Shown here: positions 1 through 7,534 of the stretch, in pieces
How the letters are laid out: every line of letters begins with the position of its first letter
Numbering within the stretch: the stretch's first letter is position 1
Source: an uncultured Clostridia bacterium
GTDB taxonomy: Bacteria; Bacillota; Clostridia; Oscillospirales; Acutalibacteraceae
DNA length: 64,000 bases
Direction: 5' to 3'
Assembly (NCBI GenBank): GCA_944412495.1
Contig: CALYBL010000029.1
Span: 62,001 to 126,000 of the forward strand
Translations under genes and position numbers: made by a program
Notes under the pieces: generated by a model
The model's database searches: none
What the model saw: only the letters and a program-made list of their open reading frames with translations
What the model was told of the DNA's origin: nothing

Positions 1-387
1 GTATCTTTTTGCATCCATCCTCATTAAAATCATGGCATAGTATTTGTCGTTTGAGGGATTGAACATATATGTGTTCATAAGCGCGCCCGCTGCCGTAAGG
101 AAGAAAAGCATGTGCAGAAACACACCGCCCTCCGGCAGCAGTGTATCCTCGCATATCATCTGCACGCCGAAAAATATAAGCGACATGTAGATAAGCTTGC
201 CGGCAAAGGTCGAAATAACCTCCCAAAGAGCAGAGAGTATACCCGCAAAAAGCTTCAGTCCTCCGGCCCCGTACAGCGATGACGGAAGCAGTCTCCCAAG
301 CAGCGGAATCTGCTTTAGACAATAGATAATGCCGTTGACCCTGTACGTATTTTTAAGCGAAAAGGATATCAGAAAGTCGTTAATCAT
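1..387 (-). CDS. ABC transporter permease, N-terminal part (runs off the window)
   Basis: An open frame of 129 codons starts with ATG at 387 and continues past base 1. It is rich in hydrophobic stretches (about residues 45-75 and 88-108) separated by short polar segments, as expected for a membrane protein. Its start lies inside the end of the upstream ABC ATPase gene (8-base overlap), so the two are translationally coupled. From that coupling I infer it is the membrane subunit of the same exporter. No specific substrate can be read from the visible part. Confidence 0.7.
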   Translation of the reverse strand, partial: MINDFLISFSLKNTYRVNGIIYCLKQIPLLGRLLPSSLYGAGGLKLFAGILSALWEVISTFAGKLIYMSLIFFGVQMICEDTLLPEGGVFLHMLFFLTAAGALMNTYMFNPSNDKYYAMILMRMDAKRY

Positions 388-1084
388 CCTCGTCCTCCCT
401 GAGCGCAGCGAGTATTTTTTCCTTAAAGTCATGGCTGTCGAGGTCCGCCTTACCTACCGCCTCTAACTCGCCGTGGCTGAGCAGCACTATCTCGTCGCAT
501 AAGTCAAGTGCCAAATCAAGAATATGTGTGGAGAATATAGTAACCCGTTCTCCCTTAAGCGAGCGCAGCAGCTGTTTCATCTCCTCCGCCACGACAACGT
601 CGAGGGAGGTAAGCGGCTCGTCAAGCAGCAGAAGGTTGGGACGCGCTATGATGTTTATGAGCATCTGCATTTTATTTTTCATGCCGTGGGAGTAGTCCTT
701 CATAAGCTTGTCCCTGTCGTCATAGGCTATACTCATATATTCAAAATATTCATCCAATGGACGTATGTTTTTTATGCTGTCTTTATTTATGTCTATAAAA
801 AATTTGAGAAATTCGCGCCCTGTAAGGAACTCCGGCACGGTGGGAGTTGAAAGCACATAGCCTATATCCTCCGCCTTCACCTCGCGCCTTAACCCGTTTT
901 CCTCAAAATAAAAGGCACCGCTTGATTCGATGTCCCTGTTAATGCAGTTGAACAGCGTGGTCTTGCCCGCACCGTTTCGGCCAAGCAGGCCATATATCCT
1001 GCCGCTTTTAAAGCTGAAGCTGACATCGCGCAGAACGTTCTTTTTCTCATAGCTTTTCGAAAGATGCTCAATTACAAAATCCAT
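380..1084 (-). CDS. ABC transporter ATP-binding protein
   Basis: A 234-residue ABC ATPase that would power the membrane protein encoded just downstream. Walker A is GRNGAGKT (about residues 35-42), the signature is a degenerate YSHGMKNK (131-138), Walker B is LLLLDEP (151-157) and the H-loop His is near 187. The Q-loop glutamine is not obvious (STPTVPEF instead), as in many ABC-2 type exporter ATPases. The ATG at 1084 was chosen because AGGAG lies 7 bases upstream; the in-frame ATG at 1105 has no such site. Substrate unknown. Confidence 0.88.
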   Translation of the reverse strand: MDFVIEHLSKSYEKKNVLRDVSFSFKSGRIYGLLGRNGAGKTTLFNCINRDIESSGAFYFEENGLRREVKAEDIGYVLSTPTVPEFLTGREFLKFFIDINKDSIKNIRPLDEYFEYMSIAYDDRDKLMKDYSHGMKNKMQMLINIIARPNLLLLDEPLTSLDVVVAEEMKQLLRSLKGERVTIFSTHILDLALDLCDEIVLLSHGELEAVGKADLDSHDFKEKILAALREDEDD

Positions 1085-1257
1085 ATATTCTCTCCTCTTT
1101 TGCACTGCCGTTCGGTCAAGGATTCACGGCTTTACCCATTATACATGTATTTCACCGAGTTGGCAATAATCGATAACTTAATTTTACACTGCCTGTACAG
1201 AACACGGAAATATATTCCGAATCGGTATGCGGATAACTGTTAGGACTTGTCAGCAAA

Positions 1258-1290
1258 ATTCGCCGCTCCAATATATCATGAGCGGCGAAT
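1258..1290 (-). terminator. Hairpin downstream of sigK, possible terminator
   Basis: A perfect 11-bp stem (ATTCGCCGCTC paired with GAGCGGCGAAT, 11-base loop) lies between the sigK stop and the ABC ATPase promoter region. On the minus strand it is followed by only four T residues within the stem flank, so termination may be weak. Confidence 0.5.
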
Positions 1291-1351
1291 CAGCATTTGA
1301 AAATCATATTTGTATACTTAATTTTTAGGGCCACAAATCCTTATAATAATT

Positions 1352-2044
1352 TCAGTTTTTGCTAAAGCGTATATTTAATTTTTGCAGCGCCTTTTTCTCT
1401 ATCCTGCTGACATACGATCTGGATATATTAAGCAGCTTTGCCACCTCACGCTGTGTAAGCTCATCTCGGCCGGAAAGGCCGTACCTCAGCCTTATAACCG
1501 TGCGCTCTCTTTCGTCCAGCACATCGCATATATATTCCTTTAGCTTCTCCGACTTCATTTTCATGTCTATATCATCGGCTATGCAGTCGTCCTCGGCGAT
1601 TATATCGCTCAGCGTCAGCCGGTTGCCGTCGCTGTCGGTGTCTATCGGGTCACTGATAAATACGTCCTGCGAGCATTTCTTCATGTTTCTGAAATGCATG
1701 AGTATTTCATTTTCTATGCATTTTGCCGCATATGTCGCAAGCCTTATCCCCTTGTCCGGCTTATATGTAGTTACCGCCTTTATAAGACCTATTGTACCGA
1801 TTGATATCAGGTCGTCCTGATCGCGCTGTGCCGAATAATATTTCTTTATTATGTGTGCTACAAGCCGCAGGTTATGCTCTATCAGCTGTGAGCGCGCCTC
1901 CATGTCCCCCTCCTCCTTATATCTCTTAAGAAGCTCTTTTTCCTCCCTTGCCGTAAGCGGGCGCGGGAACGATCCCTGCGAGGTTACGTGCAGGATAAAA
2001 TATGAAACCTGCGCAAATATCTGGTATAAGGCTGACAAAAACAC
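1352..2044 (-). CDS. sigK: RNA polymerase sporulation sigma factor sigma-K (pro-form)
   Basis: A 230-residue sigma-70 family factor for late mother-cell sporulation genes. Residues 1-23 form a hydrophobic pro-sequence followed by SFPRPL, the usual cleavage-region context of pro-sigma-K. Region 2 carries IEHNLRLVAHIIKK (55-68) and DLISIGTIGLIKAV (78-91). Region 4 has the HTH segment TQREVAKLLNISRSYVSRIE (197-216). The gene is continuous, with no skin-type intervening element. GTG at 2044 is the better start because TTGGAGG sits 8 bases upstream; the in-frame TTG at 2059 overlaps that SD. Processing would need SpoIVFB, which is encoded at 18.7-19.3 kb. Confidence 0.93.
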   Translation of the reverse strand: MFLSALYQIFAQVSYFILHVTSQGSFPRPLTAREEKELLKRYKEEGDMEARSQLIEHNLRLVAHIIKKYYSAQRDQDDLISIGTIGLIKAVTTYKPDKGIRLATYAAKCIENEILMHFRNMKKCSQDVFISDPIDTDSDGNRLTLSDIIAEDDCIADDIDMKMKSEKLKEYICDVLDERERTVIRLRYGLSGRDELTQREVAKLLNISRSYVSRIEKKALQKLNIRFSKN

Positions 2045-2059
2045 GAGCGCGACCTCCAA

Positions 2060-2377
2060 TTTGGTAAAAATTCTCTATAATTCAGGTTTATGCCAGCCGG
2101 GCTTGGCAGGTGCAAGTCCTCTAAAATATTATTCTCCTTAAAAATGCCGGCCGGGCTTCAAGTGATTTTTATCCGTCTGTGGCAAATCGGGCTTAAGAAA
2201 TAATACCGCCTGCGGCACAAGGGTTTTAATACTTATTACGCTCACGCTAATTATATTGCGGCAAACAGGCTCTGCGTATAGCTTTTTGATTTAGGGATTT
2301 TGCTCATCTGTTTTGAGCCGTTTTTTCGTAACTCCTTGCTGCTTGCAGGATATAAAGCACCGCTAACTTAAAAGCAA
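2060..2377. other. Intergenic region, no gene seen
   Basis: About 320 bases upstream of sigK without a convincing ORF or RNA. A short GC-rich inverted repeat (TGCCA/TGGCA around an AGCCCGGC core, about 2092-2108) sits 50 bases upstream of the sigK start. A related GC-rich string recurs near 2142. I could not place a sigma-E or sigma-K type promoter with confidence. Confidence 0.5.
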
Positions 2378-2403
2378 AAAAGACAGGCAGATGCCTGTCT
2401 TTT
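2378..2403 (-). terminator. Rho-independent terminator of the padR-HAAS operon
   Basis: A perfect stem (AAAAGACAGGCA paired with TGCCTGTCTTTT) is followed on the minus strand by a run of six T. It lies 25 bases past the stop of the HAAS membrane protein. Confidence 0.88.
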
Positions 2404-2427
2404 CAGCTATATTAAGCTTGCCGCAGC

Positions 2428-3519
2428 TTATTTGTCCATGCCGTACTTTACGGTTTTATAAATGGCCGTACCAATTTCCAACAGCGTTGCAAAGCATATT
2501 ATAAGAAATAATATGCTTGAAGCTAAATTGCCGTTCCAGTGTGCGGCAAGCTGTGAAAGCCACTGAGGTCCGATATCTGCATACATAGCTATTTCCTCTG
2601 CAAAGCCCGGATTCCAGATTGGAAATATCTTCAGTATAACAAAGCTCAGCACAATATTCAAAATACCGCAGATTATACTGCTGAGCATTACGGTACGGCA
2701 ATAGCGTCCGAGCGCAAGATGCAAAATCTCATCACACAGGCTGATTCCCAGCCATGCAAGAAGCAGCGGAAGTATTATTCCCCACCGCTCTAAATTAAAC
2801 ACAGGGACCGTTATAAGCGTACCATCAATATTAAAAAACACTGAGAAAAAATGCGGCGCCAATATGAGCAGCACGGAAAAAATTACAATAAAAACTATTC
2901 CAACTATACTTTCGCCGCGGCTTATAAGTGACGCCTTATCGGGTACAGGCGTCAGACTTTTGGGCGTCCATTCTTCCTTTTGAGCAGCCGGCCCGTTTCT
3001 TAAATCATTTATCGACCATTCCTTTTTATCTTTTATATCAAGTTTTATACTGTGTCTCTCTAAAATTGCAAAAACGGCCGTTACGGCACCGAAAGCAGCT
3101 ACACACGCAATTACGCATTTCCCCACCGTTATTCCGATAGAATATAATAAATTTAAAATTATCTCTCCCGTGCCGCCCAATGATATCAGATTATCTCCGG
3201 AAACAAGGCCGGCAATCCCATCAATAAGTGATACACCCAATAGCGACGCCGCCGTGCATATAAGCACCACCTTTAAAAACCAGACATATGTATCATAATA
3301 TTCGCCGCCTATCAGGTGACGGGCATGGTCGCCGTACTGTTCAGCAAATTTGTCGGGTGCACCAAGCTTTGTCAGCGCTTCCTCTACGGATTCGGATTCG
3401 GCCATATCGCTTATAAGCTCCCTGAGCTCCATTGCCGCTTCCTTCCGCTGAGACTGCGGAAGGCGCTTTGTTACCTGATATATATACCTCTCCATGAGCT
3501 CAATCTCATCAGGTGTCAT
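2428..3519 (-). CDS. HAAS-domain membrane protein paired with PadR regulator
   Basis: A 363-residue protein. The N-terminal 70 residues are a soluble helical HAAS-type domain (MTPDEIELMERYIYQV... with an LGAPDKFAEQY motif). About six membrane segments follow. HAAS proteins are regularly encoded next to PadR regulators and are thought to relay envelope signals; the specific signal is unknown. The start is the ATG at 3519, overlapping the padR stop by one base (TGATG) and preceded by GGAGGAGG, rather than the longer frame reaching 3570. Translation is therefore coupled to padR. Confidence 0.82.
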   Translation of the reverse strand: MTPDEIELMERYIYQVTKRLPQSQRKEAAMELRELISDMAESESVEEALTKLGAPDKFAEQYGDHARHLIGGEYYDTYVWFLKVVLICTAASLLGVSLIDGIAGLVSGDNLISLGGTGEIILNLLYSIGITVGKCVIACVAAFGAVTAVFAILERHSIKLDIKDKKEWSINDLRNGPAAQKEEWTPKSLTPVPDKASLISRGESIVGIVFIVIFSVLLILAPHFFSVFFNIDGTLITVPVFNLERWGIILPLLLAWLGISLCDEILHLALGRYCRTVMLSSIICGILNIVLSFVILKIFPIWNPGFAEEIAMYADIGPQWLSQLAAHWNGNLASSILFLIICFATLLEIGTAIYKTVKYGMDK

Positions 3520-3860
3520 CAGCTTTCCTCCTCCAAAAGATTCCCTACGCCGCTGCACAGCGTCTCCCACTCTGACTTAAGCTCTCTGTAAATCAAAGTG
3601 CCATCTTTAGTCCTTTGATAATATTTTCGCGGCCTTTGCCCGGCGGTTTCCCATCTGCTTTCCAAAAGACCCTGATTTTCCAGTCTTCTCAGCAGCGGAT
3701 AAAGTGTGTTGGGTTCTATTTCTACTCCTCTTTGAGTCAGATTTTGAACAAGAGAATAGCCGTATTTCGGCTCTCCCAGCTGGCTTAGCACACTCAATAT
3801 CAGCGTACCGCGCCGAAGCTCCATTAAAAGATTAGAAAGCAACTCATTATCTGCCGGCAA
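3519..3860 (-). CDS. PadR family transcriptional regulator
   Basis: A 113-residue winged-helix regulator of the PadR family. The core is MELRRGTLILSVLSQLGE, then YGYSLVQNL and a PNTLYPLLRRLENQGLLES recognition-helix and wing segment, ending in a short acidic helix. TTG at 3860 is preferred: GGAGG lies 8 bases upstream. The promoter at 3880-3909 also places the transcription start downstream of the apparent ATG codons at 3893 and 3881, so those could not be used. It likely controls itself and the membrane partner downstream. Confidence 0.88.
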   Translation of the reverse strand: MPADNELLSNLLMELRRGTLILSVLSQLGEPKYGYSLVQNLTQRGVEIEPNTLYPLLRRLENQGLLESRWETAGQRPRKYYQRTKDGTLIYRELKSEWETLCSGVGNLLEEES

Positions 3861-3879
3861 TGTCACCGCCTCCGTTAAC

Positions 3880-3909
3880 ATTATACTGTGCATAACACAA
3901 TATTGTCAA
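3880..3909 (-). promoter_or_regulatory. Sigma-A promoter of padR operon with overlapping palindrome
   Basis: The -35 box TTGACA (3904-3909) and -10 box TATAAT (3880-3885) are separated by 18 bases on the minus strand. A 10-bp palindrome ACAATATTGT overlaps the -35 box and spacer, a plausible PadR autoregulatory operator (inferred). Confidence 0.85.
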
Positions 3910-4222
3910 TACTAAAACAAATTTCTTTAAAGCCATATATTTTCAGGGCAAGCAGTCAGGTTTAATAACACACCCAAGATATCAATAGCACCGCTTCAAC
4001 AAAATCATGGCAAACATAGGCTTAACTTAGTACCTCACAATATATCGCGCCACAACTGCCGCCGTCAACGAGCAAAAGCATGCAGCGGCGGTCTATAGCG
4101 TATGATACATAGCTCGCTCTCGCTTTTACTTCGCCAAAGCCGACTTTCCTACTGAAATTTGTAGTCCAGACTTTCGGACGCCGAGTTTTTCAATGCTCTT
4201 GTCTGCCCTAAGCAAAAAGTAA
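3910..4222. other. Intergenic region, no gene accepted
   Basis: A minus-strand frame from about 4193 to a stop at 4022 is open for roughly 56 codons but has no start codon or SD near its beginning. It could be a gene remnant or a repeat element; see the rejected list. Confidence 0.4.
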
Positions 4223-4257
4223 AAAACAGCCCCGAAGAAAGTCTTCGGAGCTGTTTT
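4223..4257 (-). terminator. Terminator of ylxM-ffh-rpsP-khpA operon
   Basis: AAAACAGC and CCGAAGA pair with TCTTCGG and GCTGTTTT around a 3-base loop with one mismatch. On the minus strand the stem is followed by TTTTTT. It is 12 bases past the khpA stop. Confidence 0.88.
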
Positions 4258-4268
4258 AATAAACGCTA

Positions 4269-4502
4269 TCAGCCTATTTCAACCGATACCTTGTCACCAG
4301 TGCGGTTGGCGGCAGCGCGCATAACGGTGCGGATAGCCTTGGCTATTCTGCCCTGCTTGCCTATAACACGGCCCATATCTCCGTCGGCAACCGTGAGGTG
4401 GTATACTATTACGCCCTCCTCGTCCGGCTCGTCGACTGTTACGTTTACTGCGTCAGGATTCTCAACAAGGCCCTGCGCCATTACCTTTAAAAGCTCTGTC
4501 AT
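4269..4502 (-). CDS. khpA: KH domain RNA-binding protein KhpA
   Basis: A 77-residue single KH-domain protein. The GxxG loop is visible as VIGKQGRIAKAIR (about residues 46-58), after the beta strand VIVYHLTVADGD. KhpA binds RNA, usually as a dimer with KhpB, and affects cell elongation and sRNA/mRNA handling in Firmicutes. It is the last gene of the ffh-rpsP operon, its standard location after rpsP. AAAGGA lies upstream of the ATG. Confidence 0.93.
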   Translation of the reverse strand: MTELLKVMAQGLVENPDAVNVTVDEPDEEGVIVYHLTVADGDMGRVIGKQGRIAKAIRTVMRAAANRTGDKVSVEIG

Positions 4503-4594
4503 TACTATCGTCCTTTCTTAGAATAAGAAGATTTGCTTTCGCCTAAAACAGCCCTTGCCCGGCCGTTTTAAACATCTGTATGATGAAAAGACCC

Positions 4595-4840
4595 TTAGAT
4601 CTCTACACCATTGTTTTTAAGCAGCACCTTTACTGTGTCGGTGGGCTGTGCGCCGTTCTTTATCCACTGCTTTGCCTTATCAGCGTCAAGCTTCACCACA
4701 GGAGGATTCTCCATGGGGTTGTAATAACCCAGTTCCTCTATGAAGCGGCCGTCTCTCGGATATCTGGAATCGGCTACCACTATTCTGTAAAACGGAGCCT
4801 TCTTGGCACCCATGCGGCGGAGTCTTATTTTAACTGCCAT
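4595..4840 (-). CDS. rpsP: 30S ribosomal protein S16
   Basis: An 81-residue ribosomal protein S16 of full family length, starting [20 protein letters not shown] and containing the conserved [17 protein letters not shown] segment. It assembles early in the 30S subunit. AAGGAGG precedes the ATG. Downstream, rimM, trmD and rplS, which often follow, are absent: the operon passes straight to khpA and a terminator. Confidence 0.97.
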   Translation of the reverse strand: MAVKIRLRRMGAKKAPFYRIVVADSRYPRDGRFIEELGYYNPMENPPVVKLDADKAKQWIKNGAQPTDTVKVLLKNNGVEI

Positions 4841-4879
4841 TCGTTACACCTCCTTAATGATGATAATGTTGTATCAGAT

Positions 4880-6229
4880 TTATATACCAAATCCCGGTGG
4901 GATTCGCATACCGCCAAAGCCCCTGCGGCCCTTTTTGCCCTTCTTGGGACCTATCTGCTTAAACATTTTCCGCATCTGGTCCCACTGCTTGAGCACCTTG
5001 TTTACCTCTTCAACGCTCGTGCCGGAGCCGGCCGCAATGCGCCTTTTGCGCGAGGGGTTTATTATGTCGGGATTCTCCCTTTCCTTATTCGTCATCGAGT
5101 ATATTATCGCCTCCGGACGCATCATCACGCTGTCGTCTATCTCTGCGTCCTTAAGCTGCTTGCCTACGCCGGGCAGCATGGAAAGCACCTGCTTTATGGA
5201 GCCCATCTTCTTTATCTCCTGAAGCTGGTACAAAAGGTCGTTCATGTCGAATTTATTCTTCTTGAGCTTATCGGCCATTTCCATAGCCTTTTTCTCGTCG
5301 AGCTGCTGCTCTGCCTTCTCTATAAGAGAGAGCACGTCGCCCATGCCGAGTATCCTCGACGCCATGCGCGCCGGATGAAACTCCTCTAAATCGTCCAGCT
5401 TTTCACCCGTGCCGCAGAATTTTATCGGCTTGCCTGTAACGGCGCGCACCGAAAGCGCGGCGCCGCCCCTCGTATCACCGTCAAGCTTGGTGAGAATAAC
5501 GCCGTCAATTCCCAACGCTTCGTTGAAGGCGGCCGCGACATTTACGGCGTCCTGTCCGGTCATAGAGTCTACAACCAGCAGTATTTCGTCGGGAGCGACG
5601 CTGCTCTTTACGCGCTTGAGCTCGTCCATAAGCTCATCGTCTATATGCAGCCGGCCGGCAGTGTCTATTATCACAAAATCGTTGCCGTAGTCCTTTGCGT
5701 GCTTTATCGCTGCGGCAGCAGTTTTCTCCGGTGCGGTCGTGCCCATTTCAAAAACCGGCACCCCGGCCTGCTCGCCCACCACCTGCAGCTGCTTTATCGC
5801 TGCCGGGCGGTAAATGTCGCCGGCAACAAGCAGCGGACGATGACCCTGCGATTTGAGCATTTTCGCAAGCTTGGCGCAGTGCGTGGTCTTACCGGCGCCC
5901 TGAAGCCCGCACATCATTATTACCGTCGGCGGCTTCGACGCGCGGTTTATGCGCTCATGCTCGCCGCCCATGAGAGCCGTCAGCTCTTCGTTTACTATTT
6001 TTATTACCATCTGTGCAGGGGTAAGGCTTTCCATCACCCGCTCGCCTATCGCCTTTTCGGTCAGGCTGTTGGTAAAATCCTTCGCCACCTTATAGTTAAC
6101 GTCAGCCTCGAGCAGCGCAAGACGAACCTCGCGCATGGCCTCCTTTACGTCAGCCTCGCTCAGCTTGCCCTTTGAACGTATTTTCTTAAAGGCTGCTGCC
6201 AATTTTTCGGTAAGGCCCTCAAACGCCAA
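4880..6229 (-). CDS. ffh: Signal recognition particle protein Ffh (SRP54)
   Basis: A 449-residue GTPase that binds signal peptides on ribosomes and docks with FtsY. It has an N-terminal helical bundle (1-85) and a G domain with GLQGAGKTT (about 108-116), DTAGRLHIDDELM and TKLDGDTRGGAAL. The methionine-rich M domain contains RKRRIAAGSGTSVEEVNK for RNA binding and a glycine-rich tail. TTG at 6229 is chosen because AGGAGG is 7 bases upstream and the protein then begins MAFEGLTEKL as in other Ffh; the frame is open to 6274 without a better site. Confidence 0.96.
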   Translation of the reverse strand: MAFEGLTEKLAAAFKKIRSKGKLSEADVKEAMREVRLALLEADVNYKVAKDFTNSLTEKAIGERVMESLTPAQMVIKIVNEELTALMGGEHERINRASKPPTVIMMCGLQGAGKTTHCAKLAKMLKSQGHRPLLVAGDIYRPAAIKQLQVVGEQAGVPVFEMGTTAPEKTAAAAIKHAKDYGNDFVIIDTAGRLHIDDELMDELKRVKSSVAPDEILLVVDSMTGQDAVNVAAAFNEALGIDGVILTKLDGDTRGGAALSVRAVTGKPIKFCGTGEKLDDLEEFHPARMASRILGMGDVLSLIEKAEQQLDEKKAMEMADKLKKNKFDMNDLLYQLQEIKKMGSIKQVLSMLPGVGKQLKDAEIDDSVMMRPEAIIYSMTNKERENPDIINPSRKRRIAAGSGTSVEEVNKVLKQWDQMRKMFKQIGPKKGKKGRRGFGGMRIPPGFGI

Positions 6230-6389
6230 AATGACGCCTCCTCTTTTATCATAACGGCCGTATAAACGGTTCAAATGCTTTCCCGTTAAATACCTTCATT
6301 TCTAAATGGCTTTTGCTTTATCGCTTAGCATTTTATACAGCTAAACATGCTGCGGAGAGCTCCCGCCCCGGCATAAACAAAATATAACG

Positions 6390-6758
6390 CTACAAAAGCT
6401 CGCCCGCAAGCTCATACACGGCCTTTGCGCGCTCGTTTATCTCACGCGAACAGCCGTATCTGTAATTATACTCGGATATCTCGAGCGCCGCGTCGCGTAT
6501 CTGATTTACAGCCTCCGTAAGACGGCGCTGCTTCTCCAGAAAGCCCAGCTTGCTCTCAAGCTCGTAAAGCTGAGACTCGGCCCGCTTTATGGCGTCTCTC
6601 ACTCCCTGCCGGGTTATGCCTTCGTTCTCCGCTATTTCCGAAAGGGATAAATCATCGTTATAATAATACTGTATCAGCGTGCGCTGCTTTTCCGTGAGCA
6701 GCTCACCGTAGCAGTCTATTAAAACCGACACCTCAAGATTCTTCATGCCCTTTGCCAA
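6390..6758 (-). CDS. ylxM: YlxM/UPF0122 DNA-binding-like protein, SRP operon
   Basis: A 122-residue YlxM family protein. An HTH resembling sigma region 4 is visible (LTEKQRTLIQYYYNDDLSLS, then EIAENEGITRQGVRDAIKRA), followed by a C-terminal helical part. It sits immediately upstream of ffh, the family's conserved position, and is thought to modulate SRP. TTG at 6758 has GGAGG 8 bases upstream and is preferred over the GTG at 6767, which lies within that spacer. Confidence 0.92.
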   Translation of the reverse strand: MAKGMKNLEVSVLIDCYGELLTEKQRTLIQYYYNDDLSLSEIAENEGITRQGVRDAIKRAESQLYELESKLGFLEKQRRLTEAVNQIRDAALEISEYNYRYGCSREINERAKAVYELAGELL

Positions 6759-6809
6759 GCCTGTCACCTCCGAGCGCTGATGTAAAGCAATATTACTTTA
6801 CGAGTGTAT

Positions 6810-6838
6810 ATTATACGCTATTATGCTCATTTTGTCAA
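6810..6838 (-). promoter_or_regulatory. Sigma-A promoter of ylxM-ffh-rpsP-khpA operon
   Basis: TTGACA (6833-6838) and TATAAT (6810-6815) on the minus strand are both perfect consensus with a 17-base spacer. The promoter lies about 50 bases upstream of ylxM, which suits a strongly expressed translation operon. Confidence 0.92.
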
Positions 6839-6902
6839 GGGGAAATGCGCGATTTTAGCTTTATTTTAGTTTTGGCTTTACTTCAGACTTTGCGCGCAAA
6901 AA

Positions 6903-6926
6903 AAGCAGGCTTTAAAAAGCCTGCTT
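6903..6926 (-). terminator. Strong terminator 610 bases past pyrB
   Basis: An 11-bp stem (AAGCAGGCTTT with AAAGCCTGCTT) is followed on the minus strand by seven T. The only minus-strand gene feeding it is pyrB, whose stop is at 7535. Confidence 0.85.
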
Positions 6927-7534
6927 GCTTCTGATATTTCGTTCGTTGTACAGACTGGCTATAAGCTGAGTTTTTGGATTGCCGCGGCTTATAAAGACCC
7001 AGCTGTCCGCAAATGTATAAAAGACATTTGAATTTTCAGCACAGTTTTCATCTGTGCCGTTAATTCGTTTGATATTGCAATATACAGTGTGATTTGCAGA
7101 CCTTACGCCGTTTTATCCGGCAAAAGCCATTACAGCACTCCTTCACGTCTGCACACCAGCGGCCGCGGCTCTCCGGTTGACTTACTTCTTCAGTCCGAGC
7201 ACCCCGTGTGTCATTACCGAGGCGGCGCTGCGCCGAGCAGAAAGTGCAAAATAACGGCCCTGCGGCAGATTCAAAGCGGCATAACACCGTCGCACATGGT
7301 TCTATCGTCTCTGCCGAGGCAAAAAGCTGTAATATCTGTTGCGAAGCCGGCGGTGTGCATAAAATTCCAGCTGTCCATTTTACGGCGCGCTGCCTTCCGC
7401 AAGGCCGTTAAAGCACCGGCGGAGGATTAAAAAATATAAGCTGTATCTGCCTCTGTCAGATATCCGAAGCCCACAGACCTGCGGCAGATAGCATATGCCG
7501 GTATCATTTTGTACCGTCTTGATTGCTCCGCGCT
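6927..7534. other. 600-base region without a recognisable gene
   Basis: It lies between the pyrB stop and a strong minus-strand terminator. No frame shows a recognisable domain. I checked for the conserved cores of RNase P RNA, SRP RNA and tmRNA and did not see them. It may be a long 3' untranslated region, a decayed gene or an unknown RNA. Confidence 0.4.

Noticed and set aside
4022..4193. Minus-strand frame of about 56 codons (contains RRPKVWTTNF and MLLLVDGGS)
   Set aside because: No start codon or SD at its beginning, and a stop directly upstream; it could be a remnant or repeat-derived, but nothing supports expression.
4580..5389. Long plus-strand frame (269 codons) opposite rpsP and ffh
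   Set aside because: Antisense shadow of two certain genes; the composition is explained by their codon bias. Many similar antisense frames across the window were dropped for the same reason.
6927..7534. Possible SRP RNA, RNase P RNA or tmRNA near the SRP operon
   Set aside because: None of the conserved cores of these RNAs could be found on either strand.
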